Shown here piece by piece: positions 8,005 to 15,737 of a stretch of DNA of 21,033 nt. The notes under the pieces are model-generated. The model saw nothing but the letters and a program-made list of their open reading frames with translations, was not told the origin of the DNA and did not search any database. Origin of the DNA: a bacterium UBA4637. Its GTDB lineage: Bacteria > Bacteroidota > Bacteroidia > Bacteroidales > Bacteroidaceae. Within the stretch, counting starts at the first letter, position 1. The number at the start of each line of letters is the position of its first letter. Made by a program: the position numbers and the translations under genes. The DNA lies in the NCBI GenBank assembly GCA_002405875.1, contig DHMR01000080.1, forward strand, positions 1 through 21,033, read 5' to 3'.

Positions 8005-9210
8005 TTATTTTTGTTTGTTCTGTTTATATTCTCGAATAGCTTGGTTGACATCACACTTCTGTCCATCCTTGAAAGCGATAATAAAAGCCTCTGGGAATTT
8101 CTCTAGCAATGACTTACGAAGCTTATAGATTTCATTATAATTCTCGGAAGCGCCTATCGTATACTTGTACATGCCACCTTCTTGGTAGGAATCATAGTCT
8201 TCCTCTCCCTTGAAATGGGCATCACCTTTGCGAAGCACACGACTGCTCACCAAGATTTGCACCTTGAATACAGGAGCCTTTCCATTTGTTTTGCCGCCCT
8301 CCAATCGCTTGCTGCTTGCGCCGGTAGAAACTGTATCGGTTTGCTTTTTAGGCTTTGCCTCAACTTTCTTATAAGTATCCGGGACGATCGTCGGCACATC
8401 TTGCTTATCGGTCGAGGATGTGGAGCGATAAGGCACAGCCACTCGCCTGTCGTACTTTTCCTTATACTTGGCAAAGCCTTGGTAAATCGCCTTGGCGATG
8501 TCATCCACACGGCTTTCCGTATTCAGCAGATCTTCCTCGTCAGGAGTTGTGATGAAGCCAAGCTCTATCAAGCAACTCGGCATGGAAGTTTCACGCAAGA
8601 CCAGAAATCCTGCCTGATGCACCCCCTTGTCAGGTCGGTTGGCATTGGTGCAAACGCTCGATTGAATCATGCGAGCCAACTCCACGCTACGCTCCATATT
8701 CTTGCCCTGGATGAACTCGAAGATGATATAGCTTTCCGAAGATTTCGGGTCGAATCCCTGATAGGTTTGCTGATAACCTTTCTCCATCGAAATCACAGAG
8801 TTCTCACGCATAGCCACATCCAAATTGTCCTTGGCTCGGTGCATACCTAGCGAGTAGGTCTCAAATCCACGGGCTATCTTGCCCGCAGGCAAGGCATTGG
8901 TATGGACAGAGATGAAGAGGTCCGCTCCAGCCTTGTTGGCTATATTGGCTCGCTCCATCAGAGGAATAAAGACATCTGTCTTGCGAGTATAGATGACTCT
9001 CACATCGGGCATATTCTTCTCCACATATCTTCCGAAAGCCAAAGCGACATTCAGATTGATGTCCTTCTCTTTCGACTTGGCGCCCATGGCACCCGCATCA
9101 TGACCACCATGTCCGGCATCGATAACTAGCGTAAAACGATTGTTGGCACCGAACGCATTCACTACCAACAGACACAATATAGCTAAAATCAGCGTTACTT
9201 TCTTACACAT
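8005..9210 (-). CDS. N-acetylmuramoyl-L-alanine amidase (Amidase_3) with C-terminal SPOR-like region
   Basis: Exported zinc enzyme that cuts the bond between MurNAc and the stem peptide, as needed for daughter-cell separation. I start it at ATG 9208-9210, giving a signal peptide MCKKVTLILAILCLLVVNAF and 401 residues. An upstream TTG at 9231 is in frame but overlaps a promoter -7 box. The catalytic domain shows VIDAGHGGHDAGA, an early Glu region (KEKDINLNVALAF), DLFISVHTNA and CLIELGFITTPDEE, which hold the zinc ligands and catalytic Glu. A linker rich in K, T and S leads to a C-terminal block (FKVQILVSS ... YKYTIG ... LLEKFPEAFIIAFKDG) that resembles a SPOR peptidoglycan-binding fold. Confidence 0.95.
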   Translation of the reverse strand: MCKKVTLILAILCLLVVNAFGANNRFTLVIDAGHGGHDAGAMGAKSKEKDINLNVALAFGRYVEKNMPDVRVIYTRKTDVFIPLMERANIANKAGADLFISVHTNALPAGKIARGFETYSLGMHRAKDNLDVAMRENSVISMEKGYQQTYQGFDPKSSESYIIFEFIQGKNMERSVELARMIQSSVCTNANRPDKGVHQAGFLVLRETSMPSCLIELGFITTPDEEDLLNTESRVDDIAKAIYQGFAKYKEKYDRRVAVPYRSTSSTDKQDVPTIVPDTYKKVEAKPKKQTDTVSTGASSKRLEGGKTNGKAPVFKVQILVSSRVLRKGDAHFKGEEDYDSYQEGGMYKYTIGASENYNEIYKLRKSLLEKFPEAFIIAFKDGQKCDVNQAIREYKQNKQK

Positions 9211-9228
9211 ATCTTTCTGATGATTTTG

Positions 9229-9236
9229 CAAAATTA
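9229..9236 (-). promoter_or_regulatory. Possible -7 box of the amidase-MCE pair
   Basis: TAATTTTG on the minus strand matches TAnnTTTG and lies 19 bases before the chosen amidase ATG. No good -33 box was seen at the right spacing. It would give a very short leader, or the pair may be read through from folB. Confidence 0.4.
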
Positions 9237-9268
9237 ATACTTTTATATCAGAAAACCTAAATCATTCA

Positions 9269-9643
9269 TCAAGTTTTATCATTTGTTAATACAACTTCCA
9301 CCCCCGCACCGTCGCAATCCGCACCGAAAGGTGGATTTAATTTATTGATAGCCAGATGTATCTCTGTTGCAGAAGGATATTCTGAAAAGATACGGTCGCC
9401 AATGCGTCCAACGACATGTTCTAGAAGTTTGCTGGGTTTCATCATCTCTTCTTTGACGAGTTCGTACAACTCGGCATAATTGATGGTACCGCTCAAATCG
9501 TCCGTACGCATGGCACTGGTGAAATCATAACTTACATCCAAGTTGACGACATAATCATTGCCAACCGTCAACTCCTGCTTCAGCACGCCGTGATAAGCAT
9601 GGAATCGGACATTCTTCAGAAAGATTCTACTTTGAAACAACAT
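9269..9643 (-). CDS. folB: Dihydroneopterin aldolase FolB
   Basis: A 124-residue folate-pathway enzyme that splits 7,8-dihydroneopterin to 6-hydroxymethyl-dihydropterin and glycolaldehyde. It has the family's typical length and landmarks: IFLKNVRFHAYHGVLKQE at the N-terminus, INYAELYELVKE in the middle (the pterin-binding Tyr/Glu region), LLEHVVGRIGDRI, and the C-terminal INKLNPPF with the catalytic Lys. The start ATG at 9643 lies 11 bases after the stop of the NrdJb-like gene, so the two form an operon. Confidence 0.95.
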   Translation of the reverse strand: MLFQSRIFLKNVRFHAYHGVLKQELTVGNDYVVNLDVSYDFTSAMRTDDLSGTINYAELYELVKEEMMKPSKLLEHVVGRIGDRIFSEYPSATEIHLAINKLNPPFGADCDGAGVEVVLTNDKT

Positions 9644-9654
9644 AAAACTTTCTA

Positions 9655-10326
9655 TTAGACATCATCACTCTCTTGTTCTTTCTCTGAGCTGGCTACCTCC
9701 TCGCCGACATATTTCTTCAACGCCTTCTCTACACCTTTTTTCCAGGTATTGATGTTATCAGAAGTCAACTGCAACTGATTGACCAACTTGATGACGTGTT
9801 CGATAGGCATACGGTAGCGCAACACTCCTGAGATCAACTTGGCGTAATTCCAATATTCCGGATTGAACTTTTCACTCAAGCCCTCCACCGTAATCTTGTA
9901 TCCCCGCTTGTTGACAAACTGGAAATCATAACGCTTCAGCCCTTCACCCAGAACGGTCTTGACGATTTTACCTTTGGTCACAGACTTCGGGAGCATGATA
10001 CCTTCATCCTCATCCTGCAAACCTGTAAATATCTCATAGGGATGTCCGTTGAGCAAGCCAACCAGTGCGACCCACTTTTCCTTGTTATTTTGGAATCTCA
10101 CGACATCACACTCCAATTCCCGAGGTCGCACTTCCACCACCTCAGGATCGAAATAAGGAACCTTAGCATCTTGGGCAACCGCATTCATCAGCTTGTCATA
10201 GAAATGCTTCCATTCCGTATGATTATCACTATCATAGCGTTGATGAAGAATGCCTAGTTGGGCTTTCAATTCACTGACCACAGCCAGGCTAGCCTCCTCG
10301 AAAGTCATATTTTCAGTATAATCCAT
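9655..10326 (-). CDS. NrdJb-like protein: C-terminal module of class II ribonucleotide reductase as a separate protein
   Basis: A 223-residue soluble protein. Residues about 85-200 (VALVGLLNGHPYEIFTGLQD, then KGKIVKTVLGEG, FNPEYWNYAKLISGVLRYRMPIEHVIKLVNQL and GVEKALKKYV) resemble the region that follows the catalytic barrel in B12-dependent ribonucleotide reductases. In Pseudomonas that region is a separate polypeptide, NrdJb. No NrdJa-like catalytic gene is in this window. The N-terminal 80 residues (MDYTENMTFEEASLAVVSEL onward) are helical and not recognised; the C-terminal end is acidic (SSEKEQESDDV). It is the first gene of an operon with folB. The family call is from remembered pattern, so a search is needed to settle it. 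Confidence 0.6.
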   Translation of the reverse strand: MDYTENMTFEEASLAVVSELKAQLGILHQRYDSDNHTEWKHFYDKLMNAVAQDAKVPYFDPEVVEVRPRELECDVVRFQNNKEKWVALVGLLNGHPYEIFTGLQDEDEGIMLPKSVTKGKIVKTVLGEGLKRYDFQFVNKRGYKITVEGLSEKFNPEYWNYAKLISGVLRYRMPIEHVIKLVNQLQLTSDNINTWKKGVEKALKKYVGEEVASSEKEQESDDV

Positions 10327-10341
10327 ATTAAACGTTTAATA
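10326..10341. promoter_or_regulatory. 16-bp perfect palindrome in the leader of the NrdJb-like gene
   Basis: TATTAAACGTTTAATA is self-complementary over 16 bases and starts at the first base of the ATG. It lies between the -7 box (10350-10357) and the coding region. An AAACGTTT core with central CG is the layout of LacI/GalR-type operators, and in this place a bound protein would block transcription or the RNA could form a hairpin over the start codon. Confidence 0.45.
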
Positions 10342-10349
10342 ATTGACTG

Positions 10350-10357
10350 CAAAATTA
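10350..10357 (-). promoter_or_regulatory. -7 box of the NrdJb-folB operon
   Basis: TAATTTTG on the minus strand, full match to TAnnTTTG, 23 bases before the ATG. No good -33 box at 19-21 bp. Confidence 0.5.
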
Positions 10358-10441
10358 AGCTTTTATTTCCAAATGATGAAAAAATTCACAAATTATTTCA
10401 CAAAAGAAGTCAATATGGCCAACTTTTCGGAAAACTTTGCT

Positions 10442-10449
10442 TACCTTTG
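10442..10449 (+). promoter_or_regulatory. -7 box of the nitroreductase gene
   Basis: TACCTTTG matches TAnnTTTG. Transcription would start at about 10456, leaving an AT-rich leader of about 80 bases. The -33 box is not clear. Confidence 0.5.
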
Positions 10450-10537
10450 CATAAGATATAAGCATATATATCCATTCTAAGTGTGTATATCATTATTAGA
10501 GAATATATAATATAAGGTATAACATCAAAAAAGTAAT

Positions 10538-11278
10538 ATGAAATCAATACAAGAAAGAAAATCCATCCGCAAATATTCCGACAAGGAAGTTTCCGAAGAG
10601 CTTCTCAACCGTCTCATCGAGGAAGCCGAGCGAACCCCTACCATGGGCAATCTCCAGTTGTATAGCGTGGTCGTAACCAGAAGCGAGGAAGGCAAGAAGG
10701 CTTTGGCGCCTGCCCACTTCAACCAACCGATGGTGACTGGCGCTCCAGTCGTACTCACCATTTGCGCCGACTATCGCCGAACAACTCTCTGGGCAGAGAA
10801 TCGCCAGGCAAATCCTGGCTATGACAACATATTATCCTTTATGAATGCTTCCACCGATGCTCTTCTCTTCACACAGACATTTTGCAACCTTGCAGAGGCA
10901 GAAGGTCTTGGCACGTGCTTCCTAGGTACCACGGTCTATATGCCCAAGATGATTATCGAGACATTAAAGTTGCCAAAATTGGTCATGCCTGTGGCAACCA
11001 TCACCTTGGGTTGGCCTGACGAGAATCCTGCCCAAAGCGACCGCTTGCCATTACGCAGCATCGTTCACCAAGAAACTTTCTCCGACTACACTCCCGAAAA
11101 GATAGACGACTTTTATGCAGAGAAAGAAGCCTTGGAGGAGAACAAGGAATTTGTGAGAATCAACCACAAGGAAACACTCGCCCAAGTTTTCACAGACATC
11201 CGCTATACCAAGAAAGATTGCGAAGCCATGAGCGAGGGATTCTTGGAAGCATTGAAGATGCAAGGGTTCTTGAAGTAA
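10538..11278 (+). CDS. Nitroreductase-family FMN oxidoreductase (NfsA-like)
   Basis: A 246-residue cytoplasmic flavoprotein of the kind that reduces nitro compounds, quinones or flavins with NAD(P)H. The family N-terminus SIQERKSIRKYSDKEVSEEL holds the FMN-phosphate-binding arginines. RTPTMGNLQLYSVVV follows at about 33-47. The middle contains LLFTQTFCNLAEAEGLGTCFLGTTVY, and the substrate-side strand ends in PVATITLGWPDE. The tail (about 185-246) is charged and helical, as in the longer NfsA/FRP branch. It is a single gene, divergent from NrdJb-folB and ended by two terminators. The physiological substrate cannot be told. Confidence 0.92.
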   Translation: MKSIQERKSIRKYSDKEVSEELLNRLIEEAERTPTMGNLQLYSVVVTRSEEGKKALAPAHFNQPMVTGAPVVLTICADYRRTTLWAENRQANPGYDNILSFMNASTDALLFTQTFCNLAEAEGLGTCFLGTTVYMPKMIIETLKLPKLVMPVATITLGWPDENPAQSDRLPLRSIVHQETFSDYTPEKIDDFYAEKEALEENKEFVRINHKETLAQVFTDIRYTKKDCEAMSEGFLEALKMQGFLK

Positions 11279-11291
11279 ACATAATTTACCC

Positions 11292-11349
11292 AAGTGGGGA
11301 AAAGGCGTGGAAGCGCAGAAAACTAAGGGTGACCCCACTTTTATTTTTT
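11292..11349 (+). terminator. Terminator of the nitroreductase gene
   Basis: AAGTGGGG (11292-11299) pairs perfectly with CCCCACTT (11333-11340), followed by TTATTTTTT. The loop is 33 bases and holds a further small stem possibility. Confidence 0.75.
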
Positions 11350-11390
11350 CCTCGGGAGGAAAAAATTGAAACTACCCGATTTTAAAAAAA

Positions 11391-11434
11391 ATCCCTGCCG
11401 TGGAAGAGAAAATTTCCTCGGCAGGGATTTTTGT
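11391..11434. terminator. Strong bidirectional terminator between nitroreductase and exuT
   Basis: ATCCCTGCCG (11391-11400) pairs perfectly with CGGCAGGGAT (11419-11428), with inner GGAA/TTCC. An A-tract precedes it and TTTTTGTTTTT follows, so it works for the minus-strand exuT transcript as well as for readthrough from the nitroreductase. Confidence 0.9.
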
Positions 11435-11497
11435 TTTTAGAAGAATTGTAAAGTTTTATAACCAAAAGGTTTGTCTAAATACGCTGCAAAAAATTCA

Positions 11498-12970
11498 TTA
11501 ATCTACGACAATTGGCTTGTACTTAGGAACCAATGCCTTCATGATGCACCAACCTACGAGGTAAGCCACGGCGCAGATGCAGAAGATAATCATATAACCT
11601 GCAGGCTTGCCATCAAAGCCCATGAAAGAGAAGGCAGAACCTTGACCCTCGGCATAAGTGAAGAGCATACCAGAACCCTTGTTGATCAAGAACGAACCGA
11701 TACCACCAGCCATGGCGCCAATACCCGTGATGGTAGCCACCGTAGACTTAGGGAACATATCACCGATGGTGGAATACAAGTTGGCTGACCAAGCCTGATG
11801 ACCTGCGCCCAAAAGACCGATGATGATGGCTGGGCACCAAGGACTAATCTCACCCATAGGTTGAGCGACCAAGCCCAGCAATGGGAAGCAAGCGAAGATC
11901 AACATCGCACGCATACGGCCGATATAAGGATTCATACCTTTCTTATCCACAAAGTAAGTAGGCAAGTAACCACCGCCGATACTCAATACGGTAACGATAG
12001 CGTAGAGGGTAAAGATCAGGGCGATACCCATGCTGGAGTCGGAAGAATAACCATACTGGTCGGAGAAATAGGCTGGAGCCCAGAAAAGGAAGAACCACCA
12101 TACACCATCCGTCAACAACTTACCTGTGATGAAAGACCAAGTCTGGCGGAAGGTGAAGCACTTCAAGAAGCCGATGGTCTTCTCTTCGGTCTGCTCGCCA
12201 GCAGCCTCAGCCTTTTGCTCTGCCTCAGCTTCCGCTGGTTCCTCATCCTGGTTGATATAAGTAAGCTCTGCCTTGTTGACATGCTTGCTCTTGGCTGGTT
12301 TGTCATACAGCCACAACCAAAGTCCCATCCAAATGTAACCTAACACACCGATGATGATGAATGCCCACTCCCAGCCCATGGCACGTGCCAACAATGGAAT
12401 GGTTGCCGGAGCAGCCAAGGCTCCTACAGAAGCACCACTATTGAAGATGGCCGTAGAGAAGGCACGGTCCTTCTTTGGGAAATATTCTGCCGTTACCTTG
12501 ATGGCAGCAGGGAAGTTGCCCGCCTCACCGACAGCAAGAATCAAACGGCAAGAGAGGAACAGCCATACGCTGATGGTGGCGATGGCAACGGCCGCATCAC
12601 TACCATGTTGCACCATACGAAGTGCCTCGATAGAGTCATAGCCCTCGATTTGCATGGCTACCCAACCGCAACCCGCGTGCATCACTGCACCAGTTGACCA
12701 TACGAAGATGGCGATAAGATAGCCCTTCTTGGTACCCATCCAGTCAACGAACTTTCCTGCGAAGAGGTTGGCGATGGCGTAGAAAATCGAGAAGAGACCC
12801 GTAATGGTACCATAGTCGTCATCCGACCAATGGAATTCTGGAGCGATAAAGTCTTTCCATGTCAAGGAAAGCACCTGACGGTCCATGTAGTTAACTGTGG
12901 TTGCCAAGAAAAGCAACGCACAAATCACCCAACGGAAGTTGGACATTTTTGTTGTTTTAATAGGACTCAT
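11498..12970 (-). CDS. exuT: ExuT-like hexuronate transporter (MFS, anion:cation symporter family)
   Basis: A 490-residue 12-helix inner-membrane symporter, likely for galacturonate/glucuronate or related uronates. The ExuT/GudP signatures are plain: TTVNYMDRQVLSLTWKD in helix 1, GKFVDWMGTKKGY between helices 2 and 3, RLILAVGEAGNFPAAIKVT and EYFPKKDRAFSTAIFNSGAS around helices 4-5. The central cytoplasmic loop is enlarged by an acidic Ala/Glu segment (about 241-264). An alternative start is M9 (MSNFRWVICA). It is the last gene after kduI; the 159-base gap contains a hairpin (13085-13108) and no good promoter, so expression is probably by partial readthrough. Confidence 0.92.
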   Translation of the reverse strand: MSPIKTTKMSNFRWVICALLFLATTVNYMDRQVLSLTWKDFIAPEFHWSDDDYGTITGLFSIFYAIANLFAGKFVDWMGTKKGYLIAIFVWSTGAVMHAGCGWVAMQIEGYDSIEALRMVQHGSDAAVAIATISVWLFLSCRLILAVGEAGNFPAAIKVTAEYFPKKDRAFSTAIFNSGASVGALAAPATIPLLARAMGWEWAFIIIGVLGYIWMGLWLWLYDKPAKSKHVNKAELTYINQDEEPAEAEAEQKAEAAGEQTEEKTIGFLKCFTFRQTWSFITGKLLTDGVWWFFLFWAPAYFSDQYGYSSDSSMGIALIFTLYAIVTVLSIGGGYLPTYFVDKKGMNPYIGRMRAMLIFACFPLLGLVAQPMGEISPWCPAIIIGLLGAGHQAWSANLYSTIGDMFPKSTVATITGIGAMAGGIGSFLINKGSGMLFTYAEGQGSAFSFMGFDGKPAGYMIIFCICAVAYLVGWCIMKALVPKYKPIVVD

Positions 12971-13084
12971 TGTTTAAGTTTTTAAGCGTTATTTTTTATT
13001 CTTATGATTCTATTTTTTATATTTGTACGAATTATGACTCTATTATTTGTTTTAGAGGTATAAAGAAGTCATAAAATGGCAAAG

Positions 13085-13108
13085 CCTGGCTTGCACTTTC
13101 AAGCCAGG
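13085..13108 (-). terminator. Intercistronic hairpin between kduI and exuT
   Basis: CCTGGCTTG (13085-13093) and CAAGCCAGG (13100-13108) form a 9-bp perfect stem with a 6-base loop, with outer GGCA/TGCC. On the minus strand it is followed by CTTTGCCATTTT, a weak U-tract. It may attenuate or stabilise the 3' end of the kduI message. Confidence 0.6.
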
Positions 13109-13129
13109 TTCTGCCTATGTCTCGATGCT

Positions 13130-14095
13130 TTACTCCAAATTAGGAATCTTAACGACCTGCATGTCGTTGTAGATAAGGTTCTCACCAGCCATACCCCAGA
13201 TGAAGGTGTAGTTGCTAGTACCTGCGGCGCAGTGGATGGACCACTCTGGAGCGATGACAGCCTGCTCGTTGTTCAACCAGATAGGACGTGTCTCCTGTGG
13301 CTCGCCCATCACGTGAAGAATCTTCTGCCCTTCTGGAACATTGTAATAGAGGTAAGTCTCCATACGACGAAGGTGTGTGTGAGCTGGCATGGTGTTCCAA
13401 ACAGAGCCCTCCTTCAACTCGGTGACACCCATCTGCAACTGGCAAGTACGAACACCTGCCACGCCGTCGATAATCAACTGGTGGATGACACGGTCGTTGC
13501 TTTCCTTCAAGCTACCAGCCTTGATGTTGTTGGCATCTTTCAATGTCACCTTCTTGGTTGGGAATGTCTGGTGAGCGCAAGCACTGTTCATATAGAACTT
13601 GGCTGGCTTGTTGGCATCCTTGCTGCTCATCTCGATGTTCTTGGCACCACGGCCCACATAGAGAGCCTCCTGGAAGCCCAAGGTATATTTCTTGCCATCC
13701 ACAGTCACGGTACCCTCGCCACCGATGTTAATGATACCGAGCTCACGGTTGTCGAGCAGATTCTTCTGATCGTTAGGCTTGTCGGTATAGAGAGGAGCGA
13801 TGGAAGTCAACTTCAATGGAGCGGTTGTTGGCTCAGCACCACCGATGAGGAAACGGTCGAACATCGTATAAGTCCAGTTCACCTCACCTGGAGCGAACAC
13901 TTTCTCGATAGCGTATTCTGCACGAAGACGGTCGGTCGTGTAATGCTTCGCATCCATCGGATTGCTAGCGTAACGTACATTATAGTTCGTGTAAGCATTT
14001 TCTGCCTTCACTTCATAACCTGGCTTCTGACACTGGCCGAAAGCCTGACTTGCTGTTAAAACCATTGCTGCTAATATTAATGTTAATTTCTTCAT
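13130..14095 (-). CDS. kduI: 5-dehydro-4-deoxy-D-glucuronate isomerase KduI with a signal peptide
   Basis: A 321-residue zinc isomerase that turns 5-keto-4-deoxyuronate (DKI), from unsaturated pectin oligomers, into 2,5-diketo-3-deoxygluconate. The body aligns through NVRYASNPMDAK, NRELGIINIGGEG, TCQLQMGVTELKEGSVWNTM and MGEPQETR. Metal ligands are present: H239, H241, E246 and H288, with the same spacing (2, 5, 42) as E. coli H196, H198, E203 and H245. The oddity is the N-terminus: MKKLTLILAAMVLTASQAFG is a standard Sec signal peptide, and the protein is about 40 residues longer than the usual cytoplasmic form of about 280. It should therefore be periplasmic. It lies between the EIIC permease gene and exuT in one operon. 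Confidence 0.93.
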   Translation of the reverse strand: MKKLTLILAAMVLTASQAFGQCQKPGYEVKAENAYTNYNVRYASNPMDAKHYTTDRLRAEYAIEKVFAPGEVNWTYTMFDRFLIGGAEPTTAPLKLTSIAPLYTDKPNDQKNLLDNRELGIINIGGEGTVTVDGKKYTLGFQEALYVGRGAKNIEMSSKDANKPAKFYMNSACAHQTFPTKKVTLKDANNIKAGSLKESNDRVIHQLIIDGVAGVRTCQLQMGVTELKEGSVWNTMPAHTHLRRMETYLYYNVPEGQKILHVMGEPQETRPIWLNNEQAVIAPEWSIHCAAGTSNYTFIWGMAGENLIYNDMQVVKIPNLE

Positions 14096-14113
14096 TTTGA
14101 TAATATTTTTATT

Positions 14114-14147
14114 GGAGTTAAGGAGTTAAGAAGTTAAAGGAGTTAAG
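14114..14147. repeat. Tandem repeat of GGAGTTAA units
   Basis: Four imperfect 8-9 base units (GGAGTTAA, GGAGTTAA, GAAGTTAAA, GGAGTTAA) in the 105-base gap between the EIIC gene and kduI. It is followed at about 14171-14204 by a pyrimidine-rich CTCTTC/TTCACT segment. The unit is shared with 5068-5095. Confidence 0.75.
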
Positions 14148-14200
14148 ACAACAGCAAAAGAAGCCGTTGAATTCTTCACTCTTCGTTCTTTACTCTTCAC

Positions 14201-15571
14201 TTAATTATTATTCTTTGCTGCTTTTTCCTCTGCAACGATGCGACGGCGATTGATAACCATTAAGGCGATGGTGATGATGGCAAGAACACCCATGCCGACA
14301 TAAGAAAGCTTCACGCCACGATAGATAACCCATCCGAAGAGAGAAGAAGCGAAGTCGAGGGCACCGCCTGAGAATCCGTCAGGAATATGAGCGGCATTAT
14401 CTCCTGTAGCCTTAAACACCTCATTGGCTGCCATTGTGAAGTCAGGTGCCATATCGGTTACGAAGTAGAGGCCGATGATGAGAGCCACGAGACCGATGAT
14501 GAGGGTCTTCACCACATTACCCTTGGTAAATGGCAAAATCATTGGGAAGAGGTAGAACATACCTGCCAAAGATGCCAAAGGCAAGAATTGGTTGCCTGGC
14601 AAGAACACGGCGATAGCCAAGATGACAGGAATCAAGATGACCGATACCACCAAGGTAGTAGGATGACCGATAACCAAGGCAGGGCTCATACCAATGTGAA
14701 CCTTCTTGCCATTAAACTTGGTCTTGACCAACTCCTGTGTCTTTTCCGAGATTGGCTTCAAACCATCGATAAACAAAGAGGTGATGCGAGGAATCAGCTC
14801 CATCACGGCTCCCATGGTCACACCGAGGAAGAGAATTTTCTTGATGTCGAGCTTTGCTGCCCAACCAATCAAGGCACCGACGATGACACCGAGCACCAAT
14901 GGCTCGCCGAGCACGCCAAACTTCTTCTTCAATCCCTCTGCGTCGATGTCGAGCTTGGAGAAACCAGGAATCTTATCGAGCAACTTATTGAAGACGATGG
15001 CGAATGGCATGAAGCTCTGGCAGAATGGCTGTGGAATGGAGATACCATCCAAGTCATAATACTTTTGGAATTTTTCGGCAGTCAAGTCAGCACACACCAA
15101 GGTGATGATGTAGCACACGATGGCTGCGAAATAGCCCCAAAGCAAGCTCTGCCCCATGACAAAGTAAGCCACGGCTCCGATGAAAGCGAAATGCCAGTAG
15201 TTCCAAAGGTCGATGTTCACCGTGCGAGTCGTCTTGGTAATCAACATCAGGAAGTTGACGCCGAGACAAATCGGAATGATGAGCGCACCGACGGCCGTGT
15301 TGTAAGCCACGGCTGCAGCAGCTGGCCATCCCATGTCGAAAACGTTGAGTTGTAGGTGATAGAGATCTGAAATAGCTTTCAATGGGTCGTTGAAGTTAGT
15401 TGTCAACAGAGCGGTAACCACACCGAGACCTACGAAACCCACACCTACGAAGAGTCCCGACTTCAGTGCCTTACCGAATTTCATGCCTATACACAAGCCG
15501 ATGACAGTAAAGATGATAGGCATCATCACACTGGCACCCAAGCTAATGATATAGCTAAATACCTGTTCCAT
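14201..15571 (-). CDS. Orphan PTS EIIC-type permease, galactitol (Gat/SgcC) family
   Basis: A 456-residue inner-membrane protein with about 11-12 hydrophobic segments, matching the EIIC component of galactitol-type phosphotransferase systems. Landmarks are the N-terminus MEQVFSYIISLGASVMMPII, FDMGWPAAAAVAYNTAVGAL, IDLWNYWHFAFIGAVAYF, GISIPQPFCQSFMPFAI, and HIGMSPALVIGHPTTLV. Length equals E. coli SgcC/GatC. No EIIA, EIIB, HPr or EI gene lies in the window, and such parts are generally missing in Bacteroidota, so it may act without phosphorylation. It is first in an operon with kduI and exuT, so uronate or uronate-derived substrates are likely (inference). Confidence 0.87.
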   Translation of the reverse strand: MEQVFSYIISLGASVMMPIIFTVIGLCIGMKFGKALKSGLFVGVGFVGLGVVTALLTTNFNDPLKAISDLYHLQLNVFDMGWPAAAAVAYNTAVGALIIPICLGVNFLMLITKTTRTVNIDLWNYWHFAFIGAVAYFVMGQSLLWGYFAAIVCYIITLVCADLTAEKFQKYYDLDGISIPQPFCQSFMPFAIVFNKLLDKIPGFSKLDIDAEGLKKKFGVLGEPLVLGVIVGALIGWAAKLDIKKILFLGVTMGAVMELIPRITSLFIDGLKPISEKTQELVKTKFNGKKVHIGMSPALVIGHPTTLVVSVILIPVILAIAVFLPGNQFLPLASLAGMFYLFPMILPFTKGNVVKTLIIGLVALIIGLYFVTDMAPDFTMAANEVFKATGDNAAHIPDGFSGGALDFASSLFGWVIYRGVKLSYVGMGVLAIITIALMVINRRRIVAEEKAAKNNN

Positions 15572-15651
15572 GTCGTTTGTTTAATGAATGTTAGTTAATA
15601 ATTATGCACCCATGAAGTGCCCTTTTGATTTGTTTCAAGCCTATTTGGGCA

Positions 15652-15659
15652 CAAAGATA
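15652..15659 (-). promoter_or_regulatory. -7 box of the EIIC-kduI-exuT operon
   Basis: TATCTTTG on the minus strand matches TAnnTTTG, about 80 bases before the EIIC ATG. No -33 box at 19-21 bp, as expected for an activator-dependent promoter; a 20-bp direct repeat lies upstream at 15738-15790. Confidence 0.55.
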
Positions 15660-15737
15660 CACTTTTTTCTTTAAATGAGATACGTTTGGAAAGTAAAATT
15701 TACTTAAAAATCACTCACTTTCAACGAGTATCAATGG

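Noticed and set aside
8005..9231. Amidase start at TTG 9231
   Set aside because: The TTG overlaps a -7 box and adds seven polar residues before a proper signal peptide; ATG at 9210 is better.
13019..13026. TATATTTG on the plus strand between exuT and kduI, promoter-like
   Set aside because: It points antisense into kduI, has no partner -33 box and no gene in that direction; likely chance in AT-rich DNA.
13076..14059. 327-codon open frame on the plus strand opposite kduI
   Set aside because: Fully antisense to a well-supported gene, no family pattern, and rich in residues expected from reading biased codons backwards.
14387..15355. 322-codon open frame on the plus strand opposite the EIIC gene
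   Set aside because: Shadow of the permease gene; its His/Glu/Asp-rich translation is what antisense of hydrophobic codons gives.
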